Source of the DNA: a virus
Virus record (IMG/VR): IMGVR_UViG_3300030116_004030
Span: 1 to 29,485 of that record
Length of the DNA stretch: 29,485 nt
Direction: 5' to 3' (one strand)
A program made the position numbers and the translations under genes. Under the pieces are notes generated by a model that did not search any database, was not told the origin of the DNA, and saw only the letters and a program-made list of their open reading frames with translations. The first letter of the stretch is position 1; each line of letters opens with the position of its first letter. Below, one piece after another: positions 7,034 to 15,493 of this stretch.

Positions 7034-7231
7034 TTATTTTATAATCTCAGTAACATAAACCTTATACCATAATTCAGGATTAGATAATTGTCTTTTAACA
7101 TCTTCAATTTTATCTTTAGATTGGTTTTTGTATTTATCCATAGACATAATTGATAATGATCTGTTTAGATTTTTAACATATCTATTTAACTTAGAATTTT
7201 GACTTTCGTTTTTTGTTATTATTAATTTCAT
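7034..7231 (-). CDS. Hypothetical basic protein, first gene of the accessory island (65 aa)
   Basis: The ATG at 7231 gives MKLIITKNESQNSKLNRYVK and a basic, Asn/Ser/Lys-rich helical chain ending NPELWYKVYVTEIIK. A longer frame upstream depends on a TTG codon and is less likely. TACATTTG, a TAnnTTTG-like box, lies just upstream (7237-7244), close enough to imply an almost leaderless message. The gene follows the capsid gene terminator at 7311-7339, so it must have its own promoter or rely on read-through. No family is recognised. Confidence 0.5.
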   Translation of the reverse strand: MKLIITKNESQNSKLNRYVKNLNRSLSIMSMDKYKNQSKDKIEDVKRQLSNPELWYKVYVTEIIK

Positions 7232-7310
7232 ATACTCAAATGTAAAATAATTTTTCAAAATAAAAAAATATTTTTATTGATATTTTAACACTACCTCATA
7301 TAAAGACATA

Positions 7311-7339
7311 AAAAAAGAGGGTGAAAACACCCCCTTTTT
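7311..7339 (-). terminator. Rho-independent terminator after the major capsid gene
   Basis: On the minus strand AAAAAGGGGGTG pairs with CACCCTCTTTTT (one mismatch) around a TTTT loop, followed by T-rich sequence. It starts 30 bases after the capsid stop codon. A strong stop here would insulate highly expressed capsid transcription from the accessory island. Confidence 0.85.
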
Positions 7340-7368
7340 GAGTATAAAAAACAATAAAAACTATATTA

Positions 7369-8562
7369 CTATGGAGTTTCTAGTGCTGTTTTAGCAGTGC
7401 TAAATGTACCATCAATTATACCTAATGGTAAATAAGTAGCAAGTGCTATTCTCTCTTGACATCTTACAGTTACGAAACCATCTCTGATGTTTGTTCCATC
7501 TTCTCTATGGAATGAAACAGCAAGATTTTCTCTAATCCATAATTGGCAAGAATTGAAATCACCAACTAAGAATGAACCAGCATTAACTTCATTGTTAATG
7601 ATTACTGGTACACCCATAAATGATGGTTGTAAACCTTGATAAACTTGATCTTTTAAATATCTTGACTGGCTATCCTTAAGTAATAAAATCTTATGGAAAT
7701 CAGTTGGATTTAAAAGAATGTAGTTTGGCTTGTAGTTAGATAGAGCTAACTGGTTGATTGCAGCTACTAATACATCAAATTCATTTGCACTATCAACTGA
7801 TTGATAGAATGCACCTGATGATGATGTGTCAAAGTTAGTACCTGAATTGTATAAACCATTTAGGTTTGGTGCTACACCATTACCACCAAGAATTTGGTCA
7901 TCTTCAACTTCTAATAGTTTTGCTGGTACTCTGTTAGAAATGTAGCTTGTTAATTGAGCTGTATCATTTAACATTTCATCACTGATTCTGAGATAGGTCC
8001 CAATCTTCTCTACATTAACAGAAGTAGCAGTCATATCAAAGTCAGTTTGACCTAGTGTTGATCCTTCATTAGCAGCAGCAGCACCATTAGAATATCCTGA
8101 TTCTTTTACGAATCTAACAACATCAGAACCAGTTGAACCATTAGGAATGATTTGTCTCATGTTCTGTGGTCGGTTAGGATCGAATTTAAATCCTGGAACC
8201 CTGTCGGCTGCTATAACTTCTCCTGAGAAATCTGCACCTGTAGTCATGTCAGCTTTAATTTCAAATTTAGCTGCACTTGTATTACCCTTTACTAAATTTT
8301 CAATAGCACCCTCATTGATTGCTTTTGTCAAGTTAGTTTTGAAATTTTTTGATTCATTCTTTTTTTCAAACATTTTTTTGTTTTCAACTTCGAATGCATC
8401 AAATCTTTCGTTAAATTTTTTAGTGAGGTTATCAATCTCTCCTTTAAGAGCTGAATCTGCCTTACCATTTGCACTTTCTAGTGCTTGTCCTGTAGCTTTC
8501 TCAATCTTTTCATCAATGATGTTTCCTAATTGATCTAGCTGATTTTTAACATTTTCATCCAT
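7369..8562 (-). CDS. Major capsid protein, HK97 fold
   Basis: The 397-residue product has a charged coiled-coil N-terminus (residues 1 to about 100, MDENVKNQLDQLGNIIDEKI onward), which matches the delta/scaffold domain of HK97-type capsid proteins. From about residue 105 the phage_capsid pattern follows, including DVVRFVKESGYSNGAAAANE, INQLALSNYKPNYILLNPTD, GVPVIINNEV and a final RIALATYLPLGIIDGTF. The prohead protease is encoded immediately upstream (10-base gap), so removal of the N-terminal domain during maturation is expected, probably between residues 100 and 130. A strong terminator follows. The family assignment is firm; the cleavage site is inferred. Confidence 0.93.
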   Translation of the reverse strand: MDENVKNQLDQLGNIIDEKIEKATGQALESANGKADSALKGEIDNLTKKFNERFDAFEVENKKMFEKKNESKNFKTNLTKAINEGAIENLVKGNTSAAKFEIKADMTTGADFSGEVIAADRVPGFKFDPNRPQNMRQIIPNGSTGSDVVRFVKESGYSNGAAAANEGSTLGQTDFDMTATSVNVEKIGTYLRISDEMLNDTAQLTSYISNRVPAKLLEVEDDQILGGNGVAPNLNGLYNSGTNFDTSSSGAFYQSVDSANEFDVLVAAINQLALSNYKPNYILLNPTDFHKILLLKDSQSRYLKDQVYQGLQPSFMGVPVIINNEVNAGSFLVGDFNSCQLWIRENLAVSFHREDGTNIRDGFVTVRCQERIALATYLPLGIIDGTFSTAKTALETP

Positions 8563-8572
8563 TTTTAGAAAA

Positions 8573-9253
8573 TTATTTTAAATTATTCAACAAATATTTA
8601 TAAACATCAAACTCAGATTTTTCTTCTACTGGCTCAGTGATTTCAAAAATCGGCTGAGTAGCATCTATGAACAAAGATTTTAGTTTGTATATTTCTGCTT
8701 CTATGGCATATCCCATATCATCTGAGATATTACCCTTTCTGATTAGCTTAGATAAATTATCATATCTTTTATAGACACCTTCTAAATCAGTAGTGCCTTT
8801 GACATCCATTATTTTAGCTTGGTCATTTGCTGCTAGAGTAACAGCAGAGATTTCATATAGCTTTACTTCTTTTATCTCTCTGTAATCACCTTTATCTTCT
8901 TTTACTATTGGTAATATACCTACAGAGTTTTCTGTAATAACACCAGCTTTCATTAATTCAATTATATCTTTACCTAATGATGTTTTAGGAATGGTAGCAG
9001 TAAAAACCAAACCTTTTTCATCTTCATATAATTCATCCATTTTACCAATGGGTTGCATCATATTATGTTGGTATAAGTATTTTACTCTATGGCCATTTTC
9101 TTCAATTGTCTTTTGATAAGCTCCTTTTCTAATTATATCTTTATCTGAATCAACATTGTCGAAATATGAACCATATCCTTTGACAATATTTTTATCTTCA
9201 TCTATGTCGCTTATAATTTCACCAAGTGGTGCAGTTTTGTAAATAAAATCCAT
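8573..9253 (-). CDS. Prohead protease, HK97 / S78 family
   Basis: This 226-residue protein has the S78 core: VKGYGSYFDNVDSDKDIIRK, then YLYQHNMMQPIG with catalytic His63, ITENSVGILP with Ser110, and KLYEISAVTLAAN with the acidic residue Glu134 typical of the triad. The enzyme removes the scaffold domain of the capsid protein inside the prohead. The C-terminal 60 residues are helical and acidic, as in the self-cleaved part of the family. The start at 9253 is preceded by the recurrent promoter-like box at 9262-9282. Confidence 0.9.
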   Translation of the reverse strand: MDFIYKTAPLGEIISDIDEDKNIVKGYGSYFDNVDSDKDIIRKGAYQKTIEENGHRVKYLYQHNMMQPIGKMDELYEDEKGLVFTATIPKTSLGKDIIELMKAGVITENSVGILPIVKEDKGDYREIKEVKLYEISAVTLAANDQAKIMDVKGTTDLEGVYKRYDNLSKLIRKGNISDDMGYAIEAEIYKLKSLFIDATQPIFEITEPVEEKSEFDVYKYLLNNLK

Positions 9254-9261
9254 AACTATAA

Positions 9262-9282
9262 TTTTTTACAAAATTACTAAAT
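9262..9282 (-). promoter_or_regulatory. Promoter-like box upstream of prohead protease
   Basis: The minus strand has ATTTAGTAATTTTGTAAAAA, with TAATTTTG as the TAnnTTTG element, eight bases before the ATG. It is the same box as at 2131-2150, 26991-27011 and 29322-29343, and could drive the protease-capsid pair separately. Confidence 0.45.
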
Positions 9283-9288
9283 TTTAAT

Positions 9289-9492
9289 TTACTTATTTCT
9301 TAGTAATATTTCTTCTAATGGTTCACCTTCTTCAAATACAATATTGTTATCTTGGTCAGGTAAAGGTTTATTATGTTTGTTATCAAACAACACTTGATTT
9401 GGAATACCTTTAGGAAAAGCTCTACATCCACCAGCAAGTTCTTGGAAATGTTTACATCTAATACAAATAAAATTTTCTTGTCTATTTTCCAT
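9289..9492 (-). CDS. Small Cys-containing protein near MuF (67 aa)
   Basis: The product begins MENRQENFICIRCKHFQELA and has Cys10, Cys13, His15 and Cys23, followed by FPKGIPNQV, then an acidic end with NNIVFEEGE. The CxxCxH...GCRAFPxGIP layout suggests a tiny metal-binding knuckle. I recall similar proteins in phages and bacterial defence-like loci, always unannotated. The ATG lies inside the end of the MuF gene (11-base overlap). The role is unknown, but the position suggests a head-related or cargo function. Confidence 0.65.
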   Translation of the reverse strand: MENRQENFICIRCKHFQELAGGCRAFPKGIPNQVLFDNKHNKPLPDQDNNIVFEEGEPLEEILLRNK

Positions 9493-11095
9493 AATATTTT
9501 TCTATTAATTGTCCAACTTCAATTGCATACTTACTTGGTGAAGAACTTAAATGATATTCAGTAAATGCTTCTGCAAAAAATTCATCAGCATTTGTTGATG
9601 CATATCTACCTAAAAATATATCATTAAAAACAACATGATTATCTGCTTCCCTTAATGTAATTAATTCTGTCTTATATCTCTCTCTAATTTTAGTCAGATC
9701 GGCCCAAAATCTTTTACCAGGTGTACCCAAATTTAATACAAATTCTTTTTGTGCTGTATTAGTTATAGTTAACAAATGGGCCATTTCATGAACTGTAGTT
9801 GATAGATAATCCTTATCAGGATCAACATGAGAATTGAATCTTCTATCAAATTTACCTATCATGTTTGATTCATGCATCCTTACCCTTGAATTTCTTGTAT
9901 TAAATGGTGAACCTAAGTTTATAACTTTTGTTTTACCTGATAATCTACTTGATTTTATATAACCAATAAATCTTTTGCCTGACCTAAACATTAATTGTAC
10001 TTCTGCATCATTATGATATGTCGCATAATTATATTTTTTCATAAGAGATTTTATTTGTGATTGTATCTCATTATATTCTTTTAAACTTCTTTTAGTTGAT
10101 AGTTGTAGTTTATTTATTTTTAATCCTACTTCTTCAAAGGTTTCTTTTATTTGTGTCCTAAATTGATTTAATGTAGTAGCAACACCTTCTACCAATGCAT
10201 CACCAGCAGTGGCAATAGTTTGTACTACAGTGTTGGTAATTGTTTCTAAACTAAAACTAGGTATTCTTGATTCTCCTATACCTACACCTATATCAGATAT
10301 TTCAGTTATTGGTACAGCACCTTCATCTGGTATTGTAATCATTCTACATCTACAATTAACAGTATTCTTTGCAGAACCTTCTCCAGGTCGCATTATTTCT
10401 TCTCCATTAACTAAAAATGGTTCTCCCATTCTTCTTGTTTGGCCATTAACTGATTGATGCCAATTTCTTACTCTTGCATCTCCCATAGTAACCCATTGCT
10501 TGGATAATTGATCTTCCGAAAACATTGTCTTACTTGATTCTTCTACTGCATAGTTAGATGCTCTTGTGCTTTCTGTTCTTACTAATCTTCTTGCTTGGTA
10601 ATCTGAATATTGTCTAAAGTTCTTTCTAAGTATTCTAGCTTTTTCTCTTTCTCCTAATCTCATAAAGTCAGGGTCCTTCATTAACCTAGATGTTAGTTTA
10701 ATTAATGAAGTTTTAGCTGTACCTGAAACAAGTGGAGCATTATAAGCTGCAATCAATGAACCATAAGTTGAAAAAGCATTTGTCCATTTAGGAGTAAATG
10801 GTTTAGGATCAGCTTTCTTATGATACTTTTCAAATGATCTGAAATACCAATTAGCAATGTGCAAACCAATATCAACATATAGTTGTTGGTATTTCTTTGT
10901 TATATCTTCTACTCTAAATAGATTATCATAACCAGTAGCACCAGTATCTAAAAAGTTTTGTACTCCTTTGAAGTAATTATCTTGATAAAACTTTCTAATT
11001 GAGGGTGTTACTTTCCTTTCTATTGCATCTACTTTAGAATCAAACTCTTTTACATATTTGTTTGATGTAAAATCTTTTATAGTAGTAACAAGCAT
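9482..11095 (-). CDS. MuF-like minor head protein with C-terminal HExxH zincin-like domain
   Basis: The 537-residue protein has a helical N-terminal third, then the Mu protein F domain at about 145-255 (RRLVRTESTRASNY, WVTMGDARVRNWHQ, and NTVNCRC at 244-250). MuF proteins attach near the portal and are packaged in the head. After a linker, the C-terminal 110 residues contain TTVHEMAHLLTI with HEMAH at 436-440. Near residues 500-512 comes STNADEFFAEAFTEY, which can supply the third ligand (Glu505 or Glu509). This is the layout of gluzincin metallopeptidases. C-terminal effector domains on MuF proteins are known as a polymorphic toxin-like group. Here the enzyme may be injected with the DNA. 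The activity is inferred. Confidence 0.85.
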   Translation of the reverse strand: MLVTTIKDFTSNKYVKEFDSKVDAIERKVTPSIRKFYQDNYFKGVQNFLDTGATGYDNLFRVEDITKKYQQLYVDIGLHIANWYFRSFEKYHKKADPKPFTPKWTNAFSTYGSLIAAYNAPLVSGTAKTSLIKLTSRLMKDPDFMRLGEREKARILRKNFRQYSDYQARRLVRTESTRASNYAVEESSKTMFSEDQLSKQWVTMGDARVRNWHQSVNGQTRRMGEPFLVNGEEIMRPGEGSAKNTVNCRCRMITIPDEGAVPITEISDIGVGIGESRIPSFSLETITNTVVQTIATAGDALVEGVATTLNQFRTQIKETFEEVGLKINKLQLSTKRSLKEYNEIQSQIKSLMKKYNYATYHNDAEVQLMFRSGKRFIGYIKSSRLSGKTKVINLGSPFNTRNSRVRMHESNMIGKFDRRFNSHVDPDKDYLSTTVHEMAHLLTITNTAQKEFVLNLGTPGKRFWADLTKIRERYKTELITLREADNHVVFNDIFLGRYASTNADEFFAEAFTEYHLSSSPSKYAIEVGQLIEKYYGK

Positions 11096-13344
11096 TATTC
11101 ATTATTTTCTAATTGACCAAGTTTTCTTTGTGCATACGATAACATACTTTGACCACCCCAACCTAAAAATGCAACATAACCTTTGTCTTTCCAAGGTGTA
11201 TCTCTATAATCAGGATTTATTTTATTATATCCACCACCCTTAGTTCTTGATAGAAAACTAAAAGTTCTTTTTAAGGTTGATAGTGAAAGTTTTTCTCTTG
11301 CAATCAATTGATTCATTCTTGCCAATCCAACATTTGTCATTCCATCAACTTCAGCTCTACCATATTTATCAATCCAATTCTTTACTCTCTTGGCATTGTT
11401 TGTTGCTGATTGTGGATAATCATCATATCCTTCTGCTTTAGCTTCTTTCTTACTACTTAATGGATGGCCCTTTGGTAATAAATCTGTATCATGCTTACCA
11501 CTTCTAAATCTACCATTTCTTAAAGCATAAAGGAAAGAATTACATCTGGCATATGCCCATTGGTCGCTACTTGTAACACTTGGTCGTACACTACTTGGGT
11601 TTGTGTTATATGCACCTACACCCCTTCTAAATACAGCTTTTAAAGTTCTTAGATTTGTTTTTTGCCACGATTTAGAAACCTTCTCGTTATGATCTTCTAC
11701 TTTTTTTTTTAAACCTTTTTCTACAGTTGCAGATACCGATTTATCTTCATCTTCATCATCTTTGTGTGGTTTACCATAATGATACTTATCGTTCTCTACA
11801 GCTTCCATGTATTCATCATGTGTTTTGAATGGCATATATACTTCTTGGCCATCATAAGAATGAGAATGGCTACCAGAACCACCAAGCTCTCTAGCTCTTG
11901 ATTCTGCTTCTTCTTGTGTAGTGAACACATCTGTCATTCCAGGAACTTTTGCTTTGTTTAACATCTTTTCCATATCAGGTTCATCAAGGTTTATATCAAC
12001 AACTGGTACATCAATATCTTGATTATCTATTGGTAAAAGATTTGCTGGGAAATAATAATCATTCATAGATGGTGTATCCATATCATGGTCATAACTCATA
12101 GCTGATCTTTTCTCATTAGGTGTTAGCCACCATGCCTTTGACATTTGATCCACAATCTTATCTGTTTCTTCTTGTAATTCTGGTATAACAGAGAAATCAT
12201 ATTCAATACAAATATCTTCTCCATATTTAGGGGCCAACCATCTATTTAATTCATCTTGTATCTTTTGCAATTCAGGTATTACACAATTCTGATATAATGC
12301 CTTCTTTGCTTCTTTCATGTTATTATAGGTACTTGATTCAGTATTATTGAGAAGTTGTACAGGTACATTAAAAATATTACATAAATCTTTAATAGATGCA
12401 TTATATTGTTCTATAAGAGATAAATCAGCAGTTGATAAACCAAAGTTTACCCATGATAATTTCTTAGGTGTTATGATAACATCACCAGCATGACTGGAAC
12501 CTTGATGTTGCCTTCTAAACTTATCTTTTAGTTGTTGAGCTTGTACCTCATTTAAATCTCCTTCTTCACTCATTAAGATACCTCTACTGGTTTGATTTTG
12601 CAAGAATTTAACACCAGTTTCTACTGCTTCGTTGTTTGTAGTCATTGACCTCATACCAGCTTTAAGTGGTGATTGGCCATACATATGTGAACCTGAACCA
12701 TCGTAATGGGGATTAAAATCCTTTATATGCAACATATCATCTGCTTCTATTCTATATATACCATTATACTCAATTGTATAGTAATCTACTGGTTTCATTA
12801 ATCCACCAGTATTTATTTCAACAACATGAGATGGCATAACATATAATTCTGTGTATTTACCTACATTTTCACCTGTATCTGGACCTATACCATAAACATA
12901 TCTATTCCCAGTTAACTTACCAAAAGCCACAAGCTCAGATATAAAAGATGCATAAGATTGAGATGGATTTGGTCGTTCCATTAACTTATGTAATTCTGTA
13001 TGTTGTAATTCTTCTAATGCATGACTTTTCAATAGGTTAGCTTTATACATTACAGATGAATCAGCAATACCAGAAGATAATGCCTTATAGCTCTTATACT
13101 TACTTTCATTTACTTTTCTATAAATGTGAAATGGTATTGTAGATGCAGCTTTGGTTATGATATTAATAAGTGAATATACAGTTGCATTTTTTCTATACCC
13201 TTCATCAATATAAGTATTGTCATTATCAGGGTTCCAAAGTATAGAATTACCTAAATAATTGTATATAGCTCTGTTATACTGTTCATTGGTTTGCTGTGAT
13301 TTATTTGTAATTAAGTATCTTAACCTATCGAAGAATGATGCCAT
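11095..13344 (-). CDS. Portal protein, HK97 type, with long C-terminal extension (749 aa)
   Basis: Residues 1 to about 430 are a standard portal: RKNATVYSLINIITKAASTI, LMERPNPSQSYASF, GNRYVYGIG, MYGQSPLKAGMRSM and IKDLCNIFNVPVQLLNN. HK97-type portals usually end near 400-450 residues. Three additions follow. The first is a short module with EAESRARELGGSGSHSHSYD (about 475-510). The second is a basic module with RTLKAVFRRGVGAYNTNP and HDTDLLPKGHPLSS (about 565-640). The third is a last module with NVGLARMNQLIAREKLSLST and AFLGWGGQSMLSYAQRK (about 675-745). I recall such modules on portals or proteases of marine phages; their function is unknown. A run of ten A bases lies at codons 545-548, between the first and second modules. 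The gene overlaps MuF by one base. Confidence 0.88.
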   Translation of the reverse strand: MASFFDRLRYLITNKSQQTNEQYNRAIYNYLGNSILWNPDNDNTYIDEGYRKNATVYSLINIITKAASTIPFHIYRKVNESKYKSYKALSSGIADSSVMYKANLLKSHALEELQHTELHKLMERPNPSQSYASFISELVAFGKLTGNRYVYGIGPDTGENVGKYTELYVMPSHVVEINTGGLMKPVDYYTIEYNGIYRIEADDMLHIKDFNPHYDGSGSHMYGQSPLKAGMRSMTTNNEAVETGVKFLQNQTSRGILMSEEGDLNEVQAQQLKDKFRRQHQGSSHAGDVIITPKKLSWVNFGLSTADLSLIEQYNASIKDLCNIFNVPVQLLNNTESSTYNNMKEAKKALYQNCVIPELQKIQDELNRWLAPKYGEDICIEYDFSVIPELQEETDKIVDQMSKAWWLTPNEKRSAMSYDHDMDTPSMNDYYFPANLLPIDNQDIDVPVVDINLDEPDMEKMLNKAKVPGMTDVFTTQEEAESRARELGGSGSHSHSYDGQEVYMPFKTHDEYMEAVENDKYHYGKPHKDDEDEDKSVSATVEKGLKKKVEDHNEKVSKSWQKTNLRTLKAVFRRGVGAYNTNPSSVRPSVTSSDQWAYARCNSFLYALRNGRFRSGKHDTDLLPKGHPLSSKKEAKAEGYDDYPQSATNNAKRVKNWIDKYGRAEVDGMTNVGLARMNQLIAREKLSLSTLKRTFSFLSRTKGGGYNKINPDYRDTPWKDKGYVAFLGWGGQSMLSYAQRKLGQLENNE

Positions 13345-13389
13345 TAATATATAATTTTTTGTAAAAATACAAAATATTAAATTCTTATT

Positions 13390-14574
13390 TTATACCACAT
13401 AGAAATTGTATCTATTTTTCCATCTACTATAAACAGCGTATCTAAGGGCATCTGCTGTATGGTCATTACCTGATATGGGTTTGTTAATTATTGTTCCATC
13501 TTTTAATTGATCCCAAAAATATGTTCTTTGCTCTCTTTGAATGTTTTTAGATTCACTTGATACAAATACTTCAAACTCTTTAATTAAACTAATACCAGCA
13601 TTTATACTACCTTGGCCCTTAATTGCTCCTTTTGCTAAACAACCCATTTGTCTTAGTTCTTCAATACTTTTAGGTTCTGCACTATCACAATAAGATAATA
13701 TATCATTAAGATTGTTTTGTTTTAAGAAGTTTGCTAAATCTCTATTGGTCATTCCTGTTTGATATAACCATTCATGCACATATAGTTTGTCTCCAACCTT
13801 ACCAACTTCTAATACTACTGCTGGATCATTTGTATATCCAAAGTCAATACCAATGACCTTATCATCTATATCAGGGAAATCACTCAATGGTATATATTTC
13901 CAACCTTTAAATATTTGTCTATCTGAAAACACAGCTCTCTTACCTTCTCCGAATACTCTCCAATAATCAGGGTCCTTATATCTTAATCTCTCTATTTCAT
14001 CTACTGTTTCTTTAGGTAAAAACTTATTGTCTTTGTATGTAGATAAAAATAAATCAGCATCATCACGATCTGCTAAATCATAAAGGTAATGTATGGGATC
14101 AGATGGGTTGAAATCTATAAGTATGTATTTTCTAGTTCTAAGGGCCAATTGTCTAAAATCTTCTTCAAAACATTCATTACCCTCATTCATCCATAGTATA
14201 TCTCTAGCACTACCTCTTATCTTTTGAGGATCATCAGTAGAAAAGAACTCTAATGTATGGCCATTGTATTCAAATGTATTATCTGTCTTATTATGAACTC
14301 CCTGGAAGTATATACCCAAACCCTTGGCAATATGTTGGAAATCCCTTAGAACTGATCTTTTGAGTGCTGGTAATGTCTTTCTTACTACACTAATAGTCAA
14401 TGGTTCTTTTTCTGTAGTCATAAGATATAAGCAATACTGCATCAAACTCCATGACTTTCCACTTCTAGTTCCACCTTGGAATATTCTTAATCTTTTGTCT
14501 GAATTGGCTGCCTGATAGAATTGCTTATTACAAAACTCTTTTATTCTTGTTCTTTGTCCTTGGCTGGTGTCCAT
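13390..14574 (-). CDS. terL: Terminase large subunit
   Basis: The 394-residue protein has the packaging ATPase motifs: Walker A GGTRSGKS (34-41), Walker B DILWMNEGNE (125-134), and the coupling region around 152-160 (LIDFNPSDP). The RNase H-like nuclease domain follows with IGIDFGYTND (Asp244), SYCDSAEP (Asp297) and NDHTADALRYAVY (Asp371/Asp375). The length and motif order fit the compact PBSX/Terminase_6-like group. It cuts concatemeric DNA and pumps it into the prohead. The start lies inside the small subunit gene (34-base overlap). Whether packaging is cos- or pac-type cannot be told from the sequence. Confidence 0.93.
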   Translation of the reverse strand: MDTSQGQRTRIKEFCNKQFYQAANSDKRLRIFQGGTRSGKSWSLMQYCLYLMTTEKEPLTISVVRKTLPALKRSVLRDFQHIAKGLGIYFQGVHNKTDNTFEYNGHTLEFFSTDDPQKIRGSARDILWMNEGNECFEEDFRQLALRTRKYILIDFNPSDPIHYLYDLADRDDADLFLSTYKDNKFLPKETVDEIERLRYKDPDYWRVFGEGKRAVFSDRQIFKGWKYIPLSDFPDIDDKVIGIDFGYTNDPAVVLEVGKVGDKLYVHEWLYQTGMTNRDLANFLKQNNLNDILSYCDSAEPKSIEELRQMGCLAKGAIKGQGSINAGISLIKEFEVFVSSESKNIQREQRTYFWDQLKDGTIINKPISGNDHTADALRYAVYSRWKNRYNFYVV

Positions 14575-14903
14575 TCAATTAATCTGGATTTAATATCTCC
14601 TTGCACCTCAGTTATATTCTTTTCAACATAACCCCTTCCCTTTCCTTTTGTTTTTAGTAGAAATATTGTTGCTGTAGTGTTACCATCTTTTATTTGCCTG
14701 TGTAATTCACTCTCAGCAAAGTCAAGTGTTACATTCTCTAAATCTTCAACATCTCTTTTATATCTGCTATCTTTCCTCATCCAATCATAATGTGTCTTTC
14801 TGTTAATACCAACTTCTCTTGCAGCTTTACTTACCACACATAAGTTTTGCTCCAAAGCAACAAGCATTTGCCTTTTTTTATGTGTTACATTTTGTTTACT
14901 CAT
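14541..14903 (-). CDS. terS: Terminase small subunit-like HTH protein
   Basis: This 120-residue protein has an N-terminal helix-turn-helix (VVSKAAREVGINRKTHYDWM, residues about 23-42). A helical segment with DFAESELHRQIKDGNTTATI and FLLKTKGKGRGYVEK follows, the typical central part of small terminases that bind the packaging site. It directly precedes and overlaps terL. TATTTTTG (14908-14915) just before the ATG resembles a TAnnTTTG element, but the five-base gap would leave almost no leader. Confidence 0.85.
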   Translation of the reverse strand: MSKQNVTHKKRQMLVALEQNLCVVSKAAREVGINRKTHYDWMRKDSRYKRDVEDLENVTLDFAESELHRQIKDGNTTATIFLLKTKGKGRGYVEKNITEVQGDIKSRLIEWTPAKDKEQE

Positions 14904-14921
14904 AATGCAAAAATAGACAAT

Positions 14922-15134
14922 TTACTTTTTCTTATTATTTTCAAAGAAATGTAAATTAAGGTCCCAAATCTTATCACTAGCAATTGATTGATTTTTATAT
15001 GTAATTGGTGATCTGATTATTTGGCCATTGTTATCTACTTCAACATAACATTCCTTTTTATTTCTAATAGGTACAATATAAATTTTAATATTGTTTTCTA
15101 AACACCAGGATTTTGCTTCTAAATATTTATTCAT
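14922..15134 (-). CDS. Hypothetical protein (70 aa)
   Basis: The product begins MNKYLEAKSWCLENNIKIYI and contains mixed strands and a basic end (LHFFENNKKK). It overlaps the upstream DUF1599-like gene by 4 bases (ATGA) and lies just before terS, so it belongs to the same operon. I recognise no family or motif. Confidence 0.55.
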   Translation of the reverse strand: MNKYLEAKSWCLENNIKIYIVPIRNKKECYVEVDNNGQIIRSPITYKNQSIASDKIWDLNLHFFENNKKK

Positions 15135-15484
15135 TCTATACTTTTATAAATTAAATTTAAATCTTCATGTAATGATTTATTTCTATCAATGGTCAAAGCT
15201 AAACCTAATACTAAATAATTTATTGCATCTGCATATCTTGATTCAATAGGTTCTGCTTCTAACATATTTGGATTTTTAGCATGAGTAATTATTGATTGTA
15301 CTTGTTTATCTAAAAATACAATCCAGCATTGTAATGGATCAATACCAGCTCTTTCTGCTGATGATTTAAAGTTATGTAGAACATCTACATGATTGTTTGT
15401 GTATTCTGGCTGTTTTGCATCCATAATACTTTCAGCTAATTTAAATAGCTGTTTTCTAATTTTTGTATAATTTTCTTTGTTCAT
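15131..15484 (-). CDS. DUF1599 / MazG-like all-alpha protein
   Basis: The 117-residue protein is all-helical with KQPEYTNNHVDVLHNFKSSA (residues 24-43), GIDPLQCWIVFLDKQVQSI and PIESRYADAINYLVLGLAL. The EYxxxxxDVLxNF and ESRxxDAINY patterns are those of DUF1599 (nucleotide modification associated domain 1), related to MazG-type all-alpha NTP pyrophosphatases. These are often found in phages with modified or methylated DNA. Two methyltransferase genes lie upstream in the same operon. The catalytic acidic residues look partly conserved. The substrate is unknown. Confidence 0.65.
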   Translation of the reverse strand: MNKENYTKIRKQLFKLAESIMDAKQPEYTNNHVDVLHNFKSSAERAGIDPLQCWIVFLDKQVQSIITHAKNPNMLEAEPIESRYADAINYLVLGLALTIDRNKSLHEDLNLIYKSIE

Positions 15485-15493
15485 AATATTTAT

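Noticed and set aside
7232-7258. TTG start extending the 65-residue island protein by nine residues
   Set aside because: The ATG at 7231 gives a more usual start (MKLIITKN), and the added residues cover the promoter-like TACATTTG.
8147-8533. 128-codon plus-strand open frame opposite the capsid gene
   Set aside because: Antisense to the N-terminal coding part of the capsid protein; its composition reflects the complementary codons only.
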